Origin: Paenibacillus baekrokdamisoli
GTDB taxonomy: Bacteria > Bacillota > Bacilli > Paenibacillales > Paenibacillaceae
DNA length: 64,000 bases
Reading direction: 5' to 3'
Assembly (NCBI RefSeq): GCF_003945345.1
Contig: NZ_AP019308.1
Location: 1,364,001-1,428,000 of the forward strand
Part shown: piece after piece, positions 54,709-63,603 of the stretch
How the letters are laid out: the number at the start of each line of letters is the position of its first letter
How positions within the stretch are numbered: the first letter of the stretch is position 1
Notes under the pieces: generated by a model
Told to the model about the DNA's origin: nothing
The model's database searches: none
Seen by the model: the letters and a program-made list of their open reading frames with translations, nothing else
Position numbers and translations under genes: made by a program

Positions 54709-56386
54709 TGTGTTTGGGCTTTTATTTGGACTGATTTCTTTTGTTGTTATTTGTGTATTATCCATCCTATTCGCACGAATTGCCGAGCAGAAAGTAAAGC
54801 AATCCTTGCATCAAACGTTGGGTCATCATTCTAATTATGTGCGGTTTATGCGGGATAAGCATGATTTGAATAAGATCGGCTTCGCTCAGCAGCTTATGCG
54901 GCGTATGGAAGGGTTCTCCTCGTTCGGCAGCTCGTTCTCCTCGTTATCTGTTATTGGTGGAGCTATCTTTCTAATTGGCCCGTCTGTGGAGGCCGGAGGA
55001 ACGTTGGTCATAGGGGTGGGATGGCCTATTCTAGCTTTCTTTGGCTTAATGACAGCATGTTCAGTTGCGGCTTTAACCTCAGCATTTCCCACCGCAGGCA
55101 GCTGCAATGATGGGGTGGTGGCGAGTGGTAGAAGGCGAATTGGCATTGTGTCAGGTTGGTTCCATTTCTCGGGCAATATCTTGCTGCTTGTACTGACGAA
55201 TGTACTGCTTGCTAGTTGGCTGAATAGTGTAGCGTTTGCCGCTTTTGGTTATCCAGCTAAGGCATGGGTATTTTATATTGGGTTGATCGTATTATTTGTA
55301 ACACAGCTGCTTGCGAGTGGCAGAGGAGCGAGATGGATGGGGTGGTTCTTCTCAACTGCTGCATGGCTGCAGGCGATTATGACTTTAGCTGCAGTTGTTA
55401 CGTTATCCATATTCGCTTGGCCGGGACTTTACCCGATTGAGCTGTTATATACACCAGAATCACTCTTTAATAATTTTGATATCGGATTTCAAGATCACTC
55501 CTCTCTACTCCTAGGCATGCTGCTTTTGCAAAGAATGTTCCTTGGCTTTGATCATGCCGGACAATTAGCAGAGGAAACGATCGATCCTCGCATAACAGTA
55601 CCTTGGTCCATTTACTTCTCAGTCGTCTACACCTTTATATTCGGCACCGTCTTGTTTACTGTTATGCTTTTGCATTACCCAGTTGGTACGGAGGTTTTTT
55701 TTAGTTATGAGGGGATTACAAGCTGGTTCCTTAAGTTTTGGGAGATTGGAGGTAGAGCCGTTTTAGCGCTTGTTACCTTCATCATTGCTATAATTGGTTG
55801 GAGCAGTGGAATATCAGCGATGACATCCGCTTCTAGAACACTTTTTGCAATGGCTCGAAATGATGCCGTACCTTTTGCCCGAATTTTCGCGGTGGTATCC
55901 GAGCGATCTCGCTCACCTCAGCAAGCTATCCTTTTCGTAACACTCCTTGCAGGAGGAATTGCAATCTTTTCGCAGCAGGTTGGTTGGAAGCTAACAGATA
56001 AGACTACTCTCATTCAATGGGTAGCTGCCATTATTGTCATTCTTCATTTGGCTTACGTAATTCCGATTGGGTTAAAGCTTGTAAGAAGCTTAAAGGGGAG
56101 TTTGAAGCTTCATTCTGGGCCATGGCATTTAGGTCGGCTTGGAGGCGTGATCGATACGATCTCGACTGCATGGCTGGTGCTGAGTGCAGCTTGCGTGCTC
56201 TGGTTCATTGTCCCAGAGTTACTTGTAGGATTAGGAGCTTTCACAGTTATTCTTTTACTCTATGCGGAGCTCAACCATCGTCACTTGCTGAAGAGAGGCC
56301 CATATCGAATTGTTGGCTCAACACGACTAAGCAAGAAATCTTTAGAGGAACTTGTGCGAATTGAGAGAAAATTTCCTCAACTTTAA
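54692..56386 (+). CDS. APC-superfamily amino acid permease
   Basis: About 564 residues, roughly twelve membrane segments. GGAIFLIGPS, SAFPTAGSCNDGVVASG, FLGFDHAGQLAEETIDP and SGISAMTSASRTLFAMARNDAVP match APC transporters (amino acid/GABA permease type). An N-terminal 85-residue stretch with one extra membrane segment precedes the core. The start is uncertain because ATG 54692 lies inside a hairpin. Substrate unknown. Confidence 0.85.
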   Translation: MYGGGAVFGLLFGLISFVVICVLSILFARIAEQKVKQSLHQTLGHHSNYVRFMRDKHDLNKIGFAQQLMRRMEGFSSFGSSFSSLSVIGGAIFLIGPSVEAGGTLVIGVGWPILAFFGLMTACSVAALTSAFPTAGSCNDGVVASGRRRIGIVSGWFHFSGNILLLVLTNVLLASWLNSVAFAAFGYPAKAWVFYIGLIVLFVTQLLASGRGARWMGWFFSTAAWLQAIMTLAAVVTLSIFAWPGLYPIELLYTPESLFNNFDIGFQDHSSLLLGMLLLQRMFLGFDHAGQLAEETIDPRITVPWSIYFSVVYTFIFGTVLFTVMLLHYPVGTEVFFSYEGITSWFLKFWEIGGRAVLALVTFIIAIIGWSSGISAMTSASRTLFAMARNDAVPFARIFAVVSERSRSPQQAILFVTLLAGGIAIFSQQVGWKLTDKTTLIQWVAAIIVILHLAYVIPIGLKLVRSLKGSLKLHSGPWHLGRLGGVIDTISTAWLVLSAACVLWFIVPELLVGLGAFTVILLLYAELNHRHLLKRGPYRIVGSTRLSKKSLEELVRIERKFPQL

Positions 56387-56529
56387 TTTCCCGAAATAAT
56401 AGAATCATTTCCCGGGGAAGCGCATGATCTAACAGAAAAAGATTTCATTCGACATTCTTTCGATGGCAATAGAGAGGATCAGATGATCGAGGAAATTCTT
56501 TGATCTTTTGTCAAGAAAGGTGATAATTA

Positions 56530-56571
56530 ATGTTATTAATCATTGCCTTTCTATTCCATAAGAACTTATAA
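56530..56571 (+). other. possible 13-residue leader peptide
   Basis: ATG with AAAGGTG eight bases upstream; reads MLLIIAFLFHKNL and stops 27 bases before the MOSC gene. Too short to be sure. Confidence 0.2.
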
Positions 56572-56598
56572 TTTCAGAAAATGCAAGGAGGGATTTGT

Positions 56599-57264
56599 AT
56601 GCTTTCAGTAGGTAGACTGCTTTCGTTAAATATAGCAAAGGCTGTTTCGATCCCATATGGGTCTAAACAAGTGGATACGGGGATTTTCAAGAAACCCAGC
56701 GAGCGACCTCTCTTATTAACCAAAAACGGTATTGATGGCGATGAACAGGCAGATTTAATCAACCATGGGGGGCCGGATAAAGCCATCTGTGTCTATTCAG
56801 CTGATCATTACCCCTATTGGCAGGAAGTGTGGAAGCAGCCGGTAGCTTCAGGTGCCTTCGGAGAAAATTTCACGGTCTCAGGAATGACGGAGGAGCTAAT
56901 TTCTATCGGTGATATTATTCGGGTTGGACAAGCTTTTGTACAGGTTTCTCAGCCACGATCACCCTGCTTTAAGTTAGGTGTTAAGCACAATAATCCGAAG
57001 CTGCAGCTTCATGTGCAGCAGACGGGTTACACGGGGTTTTATTTCCGGGTCCTAAAGGAAGGCATCGTTCAAGAAGGAGACGAACTGTTCTTGGACAAAC
57101 GTCATCCAGCAGCCTTTACCATTCGTGAAGCGAATCTGCTTATGTATGTGAACAAAACAGACCGGAATAACATGATCAGACTGCTGGGGATTGAAGAGCT
57201 TTCTGAGAGCTGGAGAGATTCTTTCATAAGCAAATTGGCTGCATTAACAGCAGAGAACGACTAA
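56599..57264 (+). CDS. MOSC-domain protein (YiiM-like)
   Basis: 221 residues from ATG 56599 (AGGAGGG upstream). GDEQADLINHGGPDKAICVYSADHYPYW, FGENFTVSG, and catalytic-site C123 in SQPRSPCFKLG. MOSC proteins of this kind use molybdenum cofactor to reduce N-hydroxylated compounds. A 3-alpha domain follows at the C-terminus. Its stop overlaps the next frame. Confidence 0.9.
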   Translation: MLSVGRLLSLNIAKAVSIPYGSKQVDTGIFKKPSERPLLLTKNGIDGDEQADLINHGGPDKAICVYSADHYPYWQEVWKQPVASGAFGENFTVSGMTEELISIGDIIRVGQAFVQVSQPRSPCFKLGVKHNNPKLQLHVQQTGYTGFYFRVLKEGIVQEGDELFLDKRHPAAFTIREANLLMYVNKTDRNNMIRLLGIEELSESWRDSFISKLAALTAEND

Positions 57265-57293
57265 TGATGGCGGAATGCAGGAGGGATACGATT

Positions 57294-58346
57294 ATGTCGA
57301 GCGGTTATACGAAGGGTGATTTCGCCGTCTTTCTAGATGCTTATCCTTTTGAACAGCCGTGGAAAGCAGTCAAAGAAGAAAGTGGAATGAACAATACGAC
57401 TCGAATCGTTTATACGGGTGATAAGAAATACGTACTTCGCGTGTATGATAATCACCGGGATGCTGGAATTGTCCAGATAGAACATATGCTGCTGGCTGAG
57501 CTGCAGAAATCCGAGCTGCCCTATCGAGTACCGCAACCGATTACGAATCGAGATGGATCTACCATCACTAGCTCGGCTGACGGCAAGCTGGCTGCTCTCT
57601 ATGACTATATTGACGGAGAACGTCCTTCAGCTTTAGTTGAAAGCCATATTGAAGGTTTGGGCAGGGCAGCTGGTACTCTTTCCCAAGCGATGCAGAGACT
57701 GATGACTGATTCCTGTGTAGAGCCTTTACATAAGCCTTATTACGAGTTAGAACAGTCTCAAGCTGTAACGAGTAACGCGGTTCTTCTAGATCTCTCTGCC
57801 TCTTCAGAGCGCCTCAGTAAGCGAAAGCAGGAGCTTCATCTACTCATTGATGAGAGAGCTCGCTTATCCTCCATGCGGTCAGCTTTTGCAGCACTACCTC
57901 ATCAGTGGATTCATGGGGATATCGTGTTTACGAATGCATTGGTGCATGAAGAACATATTACTGGACTGCTGGACTTTGAGTTTTGTACGGTAGATTTGAG
58001 AGCTATGGAGCTGGCCGTCGTGCTGGCTGAGTTTCCAGAGACGGACAGCGAGCGAGCAATAGAGAAGCTTTCTTTATTTTGCCGGGGGTTTGGTAGTATG
58101 GTCAAATTGTCAGAAGCCGAGATCAACCTGTTGTCTGATTTGATAAAGCTGAGGATGTTGGATGTGTTTCTTCATTTTGCCGGTCGCTTGGCTGAAGGAC
58201 TGGATGAAGAGCATATATGGGATGAGCAAATCGCTCGTGCTTCATTCGTCTGCAGTTGGTTGGATCTTCATAAGAAAGAACTCGATTGCTTATTTTATAG
58301 CTATTTGTATGAAGTGGAGGATCATTGTTATCAGGCGCTTTCATAA
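57294..58346 (+). CDS. APH-fold phosphotransferase
   Basis: 350 residues from ATG 57294 (GGAGGG upstream). Catalytic loop HGDIVFTN and metal site LLDFEFC of the aminoglycoside/homoserine kinase type II fold. The N-lobe has YVLRVYD (the Lys of many relatives is shifted). Acts on a small alcohol substrate; resistance is not implied. Closely follows the MOSC gene. Confidence 0.87.
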   Translation: MSSGYTKGDFAVFLDAYPFEQPWKAVKEESGMNNTTRIVYTGDKKYVLRVYDNHRDAGIVQIEHMLLAELQKSELPYRVPQPITNRDGSTITSSADGKLAALYDYIDGERPSALVESHIEGLGRAAGTLSQAMQRLMTDSCVEPLHKPYYELEQSQAVTSNAVLLDLSASSERLSKRKQELHLLIDERARLSSMRSAFAALPHQWIHGDIVFTNALVHEEHITGLLDFEFCTVDLRAMELAVVLAEFPETDSERAIEKLSLFCRGFGSMVKLSEAEINLLSDLIKLRMLDVFLHFAGRLAEGLDEEHIWDEQIARASFVCSWLDLHKKELDCLFYSYLYEVEDHCYQALS

Positions 58347-58524
58347 CTGCAATATGTCCAGCTAAATCCATCCTGCAAGGTTCGTTCAAATGTCCATTCT
58401 CCTCTCAACCCATTGAAGTGTAAAAAGAAAGGGATTTCTACTTTTCGCTATGTTGAAAAGCAAGAATTTATTTAAAAAGAAATGTTCTAACTGATTGTTA
58501 CTATCGGAGTCATATCATTCATCG

Positions 58525-58575
58525 AAGCCCGGGCGGATCAAACTTACAAGAAGAAGAATGATTTGACGGGCTTTT
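58525..58575 (+). terminator. possible terminator
   Basis: AAGCCCG / CGGGCTT with an inner TCAAA / TTTGA stem, then TTTTG. Confidence 0.45.
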
Positions 58576-58640
58576 GCCATAGATATAAAGGTAGTGGCAT
58601 TAAGCTCTAAGCATATGCTTTCGAAGAGAGTTTTTGCTGG

Positions 58641-58738
58641 AAATATAAGAAAGTATAAGTTTTCTCCATACTTTGCTTATATTTCAGAAGGAAGAAACTT
58701 GCTTTGCCGCCAAGGACGGCGTTAGCCGTTTCTTCTTG
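58641..58738. repeat. two-hairpin dispersed repeat, copy 3
   Basis: 98 bases, nearly identical to copy 2 and in the same orientation. Both hairpins are conserved, with differences mostly in loops or compensated. The rest of the 454-base gap (58347-58800) holds no gene that I can support. Confidence 0.92.
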
Positions 58739-58804
58739 ATTGTACCGATTGAAGTCGGTTATATCTGGTTGTAACCCACGCAAGATCTTTTAGGAGGTTG
58801 TTGG

Positions 58805-59722
58805 ATGAATGTTCCGCAGTCGTTAGGATACGGTCCTCAGGATCGGCTGCTGATTGTTAATGCGGATGATTTTGGCTTATGTCACTCGACGAATGTTGGT
58901 ATCCAAGCGCTGCTGCAGGAAGGTGTCGTATCATCTGCTACTTTGATGATGCCCTGCGGCTGGGCAAGGGAGGCTGCACTTTGGAGTGCGCGTCACACAC
59001 AGCTTGACGTTGGGGTGCATTTAACGTTAACAAGCGAGTGGAGTGCTCTGAAGTGGGGGCCTGTCTATAGAGCTGGAGCGGTCGATTCACTCGTGACCAA
59101 TGAGGGGTATTTCTGTAAGGATGTCAAAGCCTTTGAGCGTCGAGCTGACTCGGTTCAAGTCCATCATGAACTCAAGGCTCAAGTGAAAATGGCACTTGAA
59201 CTTGGGGTCAATGTGACGCATGCAGATAACCACATGGGCAGTCTGTACGGACTTCAGACGGGTCGAAATTTCTTAAGTGAGACATTCGATGTGTGTGCGC
59301 ACTATGGTCTTCCTTTTCGATTACCTCGTAATCTGCTTTTGGAGAACGGTCAATTTGCGCCGCCTGTATTGGCTCAACAAGCTATGAAGCATGCTGAGGA
59401 GGCGGGTAGAAAGGGCGTGATTGTGCTGGATTACCTGCTTGGGCTGCCATTCCGCTCGGATACGAGTGAATCCTATGAAAGCATGAAATTACAAATGATC
59501 GGGTTATTGAAACAGCTGCATCCAGGCGTAACTGAAATCATCATACATCCATCACTTGTAACAGATGAGTTATGTGCCTTTCATGAAGCGCCACTCAGAA
59601 GAGGGATGGAGATGGAGTTATTCCGAGATCCTGATATTCAAGCGACAATTCGCTCTGAGGGCATCATTCCGATTCGATGGAGGGACTTGCGCGATCTCCA
59701 GCGCGGCATAGCCAAAGTATGA
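58805..59722 (+). CDS. ChbG/YdjC-type deacetylase
   Basis: 305 residues, TAGGAGG upstream. NADDFGLCHSTNVGI is the metal-binding start of the YdjC/HpnK family; VGVHLTLTSEW and THADNHMGS supply His ligands. The family removes acetyl groups from chito-oligosaccharides or similar sugars. No signal peptide, so cytosolic. Monocistronic by spacing. Confidence 0.9.
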   Translation: MNVPQSLGYGPQDRLLIVNADDFGLCHSTNVGIQALLQEGVVSSATLMMPCGWAREAALWSARHTQLDVGVHLTLTSEWSALKWGPVYRAGAVDSLVTNEGYFCKDVKAFERRADSVQVHHELKAQVKMALELGVNVTHADNHMGSLYGLQTGRNFLSETFDVCAHYGLPFRLPRNLLLENGQFAPPVLAQQAMKHAEEAGRKGVIVLDYLLGLPFRSDTSESYESMKLQMIGLLKQLHPGVTEIIIHPSLVTDELCAFHEAPLRRGMEMELFRDPDIQATIRSEGIIPIRWRDLRDLQRGIAKV

Positions 59723-59852
59723 GGACGGAGAGAGGTCCGGACAAGCCTTTGTGAAGCCAAAAGATTATCTATTCCAAAATGGATTATAATGGTATACTGA
59801 TTGTTGTGAATTTACTATAATTTTCAGATAATTCAGGGAGGGAGTTGAGCAA

Positions 59853-60857
59853 ATGGCAGTTCTTCCGAAACAGAATGATCTCGGTTTCTTCGAAATTCGC
59901 TTGGAGTCTATCGGTGGGCTAGGTGCTAACTTGGCCGGAAAAATGCTAGCCGAAGCCGGTGTTGTTGGAAGCGGATACAATGGTGTTAGTTTTTCTTCCT
60001 ATGGGTCAGAGAAGAAGGGCTCACCTGTGAAGGCGCATATTCGCTTTTGCGATATGGACACAAATATCCGCGACACAACACCCGTTGAGAGGCCTCACAT
60101 CGTGGGTGTTTTCCATGAAAACCTGTCCAAAACCATCAATGTAATCAGCGGGATCTATGCAGACAGCGTCGTACTCGTTAACTCCCCCAAATCACCGGAG
60201 GAGCTGAAGGAAAAGCTAAAGCTTCTTGGCGGAACGTTGGCGGTTGTGGATGCGACAGGCATCGCGATAGAAGAGCATAACCGAGTGAATATGGGCATGC
60301 TTGGAGCGCTATTCCGACTGTGCGATTTCCTGGATTTTGAACATATGAAAGGGATTATCCGCAAATCACTAGAGAAGAAATATCCACAAGCAGTTGAACC
60401 CGCGCTGCGCACCTTTCAGAGGGGCTACGATGAAGTTCAATTCCGTACGTTCGCATTGCCTGAAGGGGAGCAAATGCCTCTGCCAACCCGATGGGATATT
60501 CCATCACTCGGATATGAGACGCAGCCGTTAGGCGGAATGATCACTAATCCTGGTAATAGCGTGCTGAAGGATCTAAGTATTTCCCGTGAGGGGATGATGC
60601 CGCATTTTGATGAGGAGACATGCATTCACTGTGCGGCATGCGACACCGCATGTCCGGATTTTTGCTTCGTATGGGAGGAGCAGCCGGATAAGAAAGGACG
60701 CCCGCAGATGTTTCTTCAGGGAATTGATTATCAGTACTGTAAAGGATGCTTAAAGTGTGTGGTTGCATGTCCGACAGAAGCGCTCTCTTCAGCGCGCGAG
60801 ACCGATGGATATGGGGAACAGCACCGCGTGCCGCATTCATTTAACTGGGCTAATTAA
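59853..60857 (+). CDS. 2-oxoacid:ferredoxin oxidoreductase, fused gamma-delta subunit
   Basis: 334 residues, AGGGAGGG upstream. Residues 1-190 match the gamma domain (RLESIGGLGANLAGKML...SSYGSEKKGSPVKAHIRF). The C-terminal part is a two-cluster ferredoxin domain with CIHCAACDTACP and CKGCLKCVVACP, each for 4Fe-4S. It carries electrons from the catalytic subunit encoded next. Subunits that are separate in archaeal enzymes are merged here. Confidence 0.9.
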   Translation: MAVLPKQNDLGFFEIRLESIGGLGANLAGKMLAEAGVVGSGYNGVSFSSYGSEKKGSPVKAHIRFCDMDTNIRDTTPVERPHIVGVFHENLSKTINVISGIYADSVVLVNSPKSPEELKEKLKLLGGTLAVVDATGIAIEEHNRVNMGMLGALFRLCDFLDFEHMKGIIRKSLEKKYPQAVEPALRTFQRGYDEVQFRTFALPEGEQMPLPTRWDIPSLGYETQPLGGMITNPGNSVLKDLSISREGMMPHFDEETCIHCAACDTACPDFCFVWEEQPDKKGRPQMFLQGIDYQYCKGCLKCVVACPTEALSSARETDGYGEQHRVPHSFNWAN

Positions 60858-60897
60858 TTGTTATGTCATGCTTTGCACGAGAGGAAGGAGAGGAACA

Positions 60898-63204
60898 ATG
60901 GCACTTGAAATCAACAAAGAAGTGAGTAAAGGAACCGTCGAACAGCGAATGGTATACGAGTCTGGGAATGAAATGGCAGCTTATGCGGCACATCAGATTA
61001 ATTATCATGTCATGGGCTATTTCCCGATCTCACCTTCAACGGAAGTTGCGCAATTTCTCGACCTGATGAAGGCAAACGGACAGCATGATATTAAACTCAT
61101 ACCAGCAGATGGTGAGCATGGCTCGGCCGGAATCTGCTACGGAGCTTCAGCAGCTGGAGGTCGAGTCTTCAATGCGACCAGCTCCAATGGATATTTGTAT
61201 ATGCTAGAGCAAATGCCCGTGCAGTCGGGAACTCGCTTCCCTATGGTAATGAATTTGGTATGCCGCTCGGTATCGGGCCCCCTCGATATTCATGGCGACC
61301 ACTCGGACTTATATTTTGCACTGAATACGGGCTGGCCAATCCTCATGTGCCGAGATCCTCAAGCCGTCTATGACATGAACATCATCGCACTTAAGCTTGC
61401 GGAAGATCCGGCCGTACGATTACCTGTGCTCGTGGCTTCAGACGGGTATTTCACTTCTCATCAAAAAAGGCGAGTCCAAACTTTCGCTCATCGAGCAGAT
61501 GTACATGCCTTTGTCGGAGAGCATTCACCGGAAGGCTTCAAGCATGTGCTGGATCGGAACAATCCCATCACGGTCGGTCCTTATATGAACGAACCTGACT
61601 ATATCAATAATTGCTATCAGCAGTCTAGAGCGATGTATAACGCTTCAGAGGTATTTGATCGCCTGCGTAAGGAATATGAAGTGCTCACGGGGCGAGATTA
61701 TCCGCTGCTTGATCAGTACCGTATGGAGGACGCTGAGGTAGCGGTGTTCCTGATGAACTCTGCTTCCGAAATCATTAAGGATGTCGTCGACCAGCTGCGC
61801 GCCAAAGGGATTAAGGCTGGGTCGATAGCACCGAATATGATACGACCATTCCCGGCGAAGGAAATTGCTGAAGCGCTTCGCGGCATCAAGGCGATTACGA
61901 TAGGGGATCGTGCTGATTCCTATGGCGGACATGGCGGCAATATGACCAATGAGATCAAAGCTGCCTTGTTCACTCATGGCAACAAGGATACGCTTGTTAT
62001 CAGCCGGATCTATGGGCTTGGCGGCAAGGATTTCTACGCCGAGGACGGTCATCATTTGTTTGAATTGGCCATAGAAGCAGCTAATAGCGGTAAAGTGGCG
62101 ATTCCATTCGACTACTATGGCCACACAGCGGGCGACCCAAACAAGGTGATGCAGCGCGTGCTCGAGCCGATGAAATTCGAAGAGCTGAAGACAGGTCTTA
62201 TTACGGTTGATCGAGATGCATCTACAGGCAAGTTGAAAGTGAAAGTACCGCCCGTCCGTCAGCTTACCAAGAAGCCGAAGAGGCTGGCGCCAGGTCACGG
62301 AGCATGCCCAGGCTGCGGTATTTTCTCCGGTCTGGAGCTGTTCTTCAAAGGCATCGAAGGCGATATCGTTGCTCTGTATCAAACAGGGTGCGCAATGGTT
62401 GTCACGACCGGCTTCCCCTATTCCTCGCATAAGGCTACTTACATTCATAACCTTTTCCAGAACGGCGCAGCCACGTTATCAGGCGTTGTCGAGATGTTCT
62501 GGGAACGCAAGCGCCGCGGTGAGCTTGACGGACTAGGTATTCAAGACGATTTCACATTCGTTATGATCACTGGGGATGGCGGTATGGATATCGGAATGGG
62601 CCCAGCGATCGGAAGTGCCCTGCGGAACCATAAAATGATCATTGTCGAGTATGATAACGAGGGTTATATGAATACCGGTGCTCAGCTTTCCTACTCCACA
62701 CCACTTGGTCATAGAACGTCCACCTCCAACGTGGGTAAGCATCAAGGCGGTAAATTATTTCACCATAAAGACACAGCTCAAATTATGGCGGCAACCAATA
62801 TTTCTTATGTCTTTACAGGTTCAGAATCACTTCCGCAGGATTTGCTGCGTAAAGCTGCAAAAGCCCAGTATTATGCGAATAATGTAGGTCTCGTTTATGG
62901 AAAAATATTGATTTCCTGTCCGCTCAATTGGCTCTCAGAGGAAAAGATCGGACAAACCTTAATCGATGAAGCGGTTAATACCTGCTTCTTTCCGATGTAC
63001 GAGGTGGAGGAAGGCATAACGAACATTACGTTCAATCCGGAAGAGAAGGGCAAGCGAATACCACTTGCCGATTGGCTCAAAAACATGGGTAAAACCAAGC
63101 ATATGACTCGTCCTGAATATGCAGAAGCACTGCAATCGTTTGAAGATGAGGTTGAGCGCAGATGGCTTAGGCTAAAAGCGAAGCACGAAAGTCCTTATTT
63201 ATAA
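60898..63204 (+). CDS. 2-oxoacid:ferredoxin oxidoreductase, fused alpha-beta subunit
   Basis: 768 residues from ATG 60898 (GGAGAGG upstream; the open frame from 60757 overlaps the previous gene). Alpha domain with FPISPSTEVAQFL and PADGEHGSAGICYGASAAGG; beta domain with CPGCGIF and the TPP motif GDGGMDIGMG...NEGYMNTG. Together with the upstream gene it converts a 2-oxoacid and CoA to acyl-CoA and reduced ferredoxin. Pyruvate is likely but not proven. Confidence 0.92.
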   Translation: MALEINKEVSKGTVEQRMVYESGNEMAAYAAHQINYHVMGYFPISPSTEVAQFLDLMKANGQHDIKLIPADGEHGSAGICYGASAAGGRVFNATSSNGYLYMLEQMPVQSGTRFPMVMNLVCRSVSGPLDIHGDHSDLYFALNTGWPILMCRDPQAVYDMNIIALKLAEDPAVRLPVLVASDGYFTSHQKRRVQTFAHRADVHAFVGEHSPEGFKHVLDRNNPITVGPYMNEPDYINNCYQQSRAMYNASEVFDRLRKEYEVLTGRDYPLLDQYRMEDAEVAVFLMNSASEIIKDVVDQLRAKGIKAGSIAPNMIRPFPAKEIAEALRGIKAITIGDRADSYGGHGGNMTNEIKAALFTHGNKDTLVISRIYGLGGKDFYAEDGHHLFELAIEAANSGKVAIPFDYYGHTAGDPNKVMQRVLEPMKFEELKTGLITVDRDASTGKLKVKVPPVRQLTKKPKRLAPGHGACPGCGIFSGLELFFKGIEGDIVALYQTGCAMVVTTGFPYSSHKATYIHNLFQNGAATLSGVVEMFWERKRRGELDGLGIQDDFTFVMITGDGGMDIGMGPAIGSALRNHKMIIVEYDNEGYMNTGAQLSYSTPLGHRTSTSNVGKHQGGKLFHHKDTAQIMAATNISYVFTGSESLPQDLLRKAAKAQYYANNVGLVYGKILISCPLNWLSEEKIGQTLIDEAVNTCFFPMYEVEEGITNITFNPEEKGKRIPLADWLKNMGKTKHMTRPEYAEALQSFEDEVERRWLRLKAKHESPYL

Positions 63205-63230
63205 GAAAAATAGCCAATCGGAATAAGCAG

Positions 63231-63264
63231 CGAGGTGCAGCAGATCGTGCTTGCACCTCGTTTG
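63231..63264 (+). terminator. terminator after the oxidoreductase genes
   Basis: CGAGGTGCA / TGCACCTCG stem followed by TTTG. Confidence 0.75.
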
Positions 63265-63280
63265 TGTAGGGGGATACTTA

Positions 63281-63574
63281 ATGCCAACAGTAATTCGTAA
63301 CCGCCGAACGGGAGAAATCGCTTGCGGATTTCTTCGTAATACGTATGATATTCAGTATTATGGAGCCTTCTGGTGGGAAGATAATGAAACGGCAGTGAAA
63401 AACTACGTATCTGCATTACATAGTAAGACAGCCGATCTGGAGGACCATTCAAGCTGGGAGCTGCTCGACATTCAAGAAGAGCGATTGAAGATGTTCAATG
63501 TAAAGCTGAATAATGATACGAGAAGAAAATTATTTCTAGAGAAAGACGGTACCCTAACCGTCCAAAAAGCCTAG
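63281..63574 (+). CDS. hypothetical protein, 97 residues
   Basis: ATG 63281 with TAGGGGG upstream; a longer frame from 63251 crosses the terminator stem. Tyr/Trp-rich N-terminal part (YDIQYYGAFWWEDNETAVKNYV) and a charged C-terminus. No membrane segment. Not recognised. Confidence 0.75.
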   Translation: MPTVIRNRRTGEIACGFLRNTYDIQYYGAFWWEDNETAVKNYVSALHSKTADLEDHSSWELLDIQEERLKMFNVKLNNDTRRKLFLEKDGTLTVQKA

Positions 63575-63603
63575 CAAGTGTAAGAGGGAGGCTGCAGCGT
63601 AAG

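Noticed and set aside
57294-58346. Aminoglycoside resistance gene.
   Set aside because: The APH fold is shared by many metabolic kinases, and nothing in the sequence or context indicates resistance.
61645-62448. 267-codon frame antisense to the alpha-beta oxidoreductase gene.
   Set aside because: It is a shadow of a strongly conserved gene, with no ribosome binding site or recognised domain.
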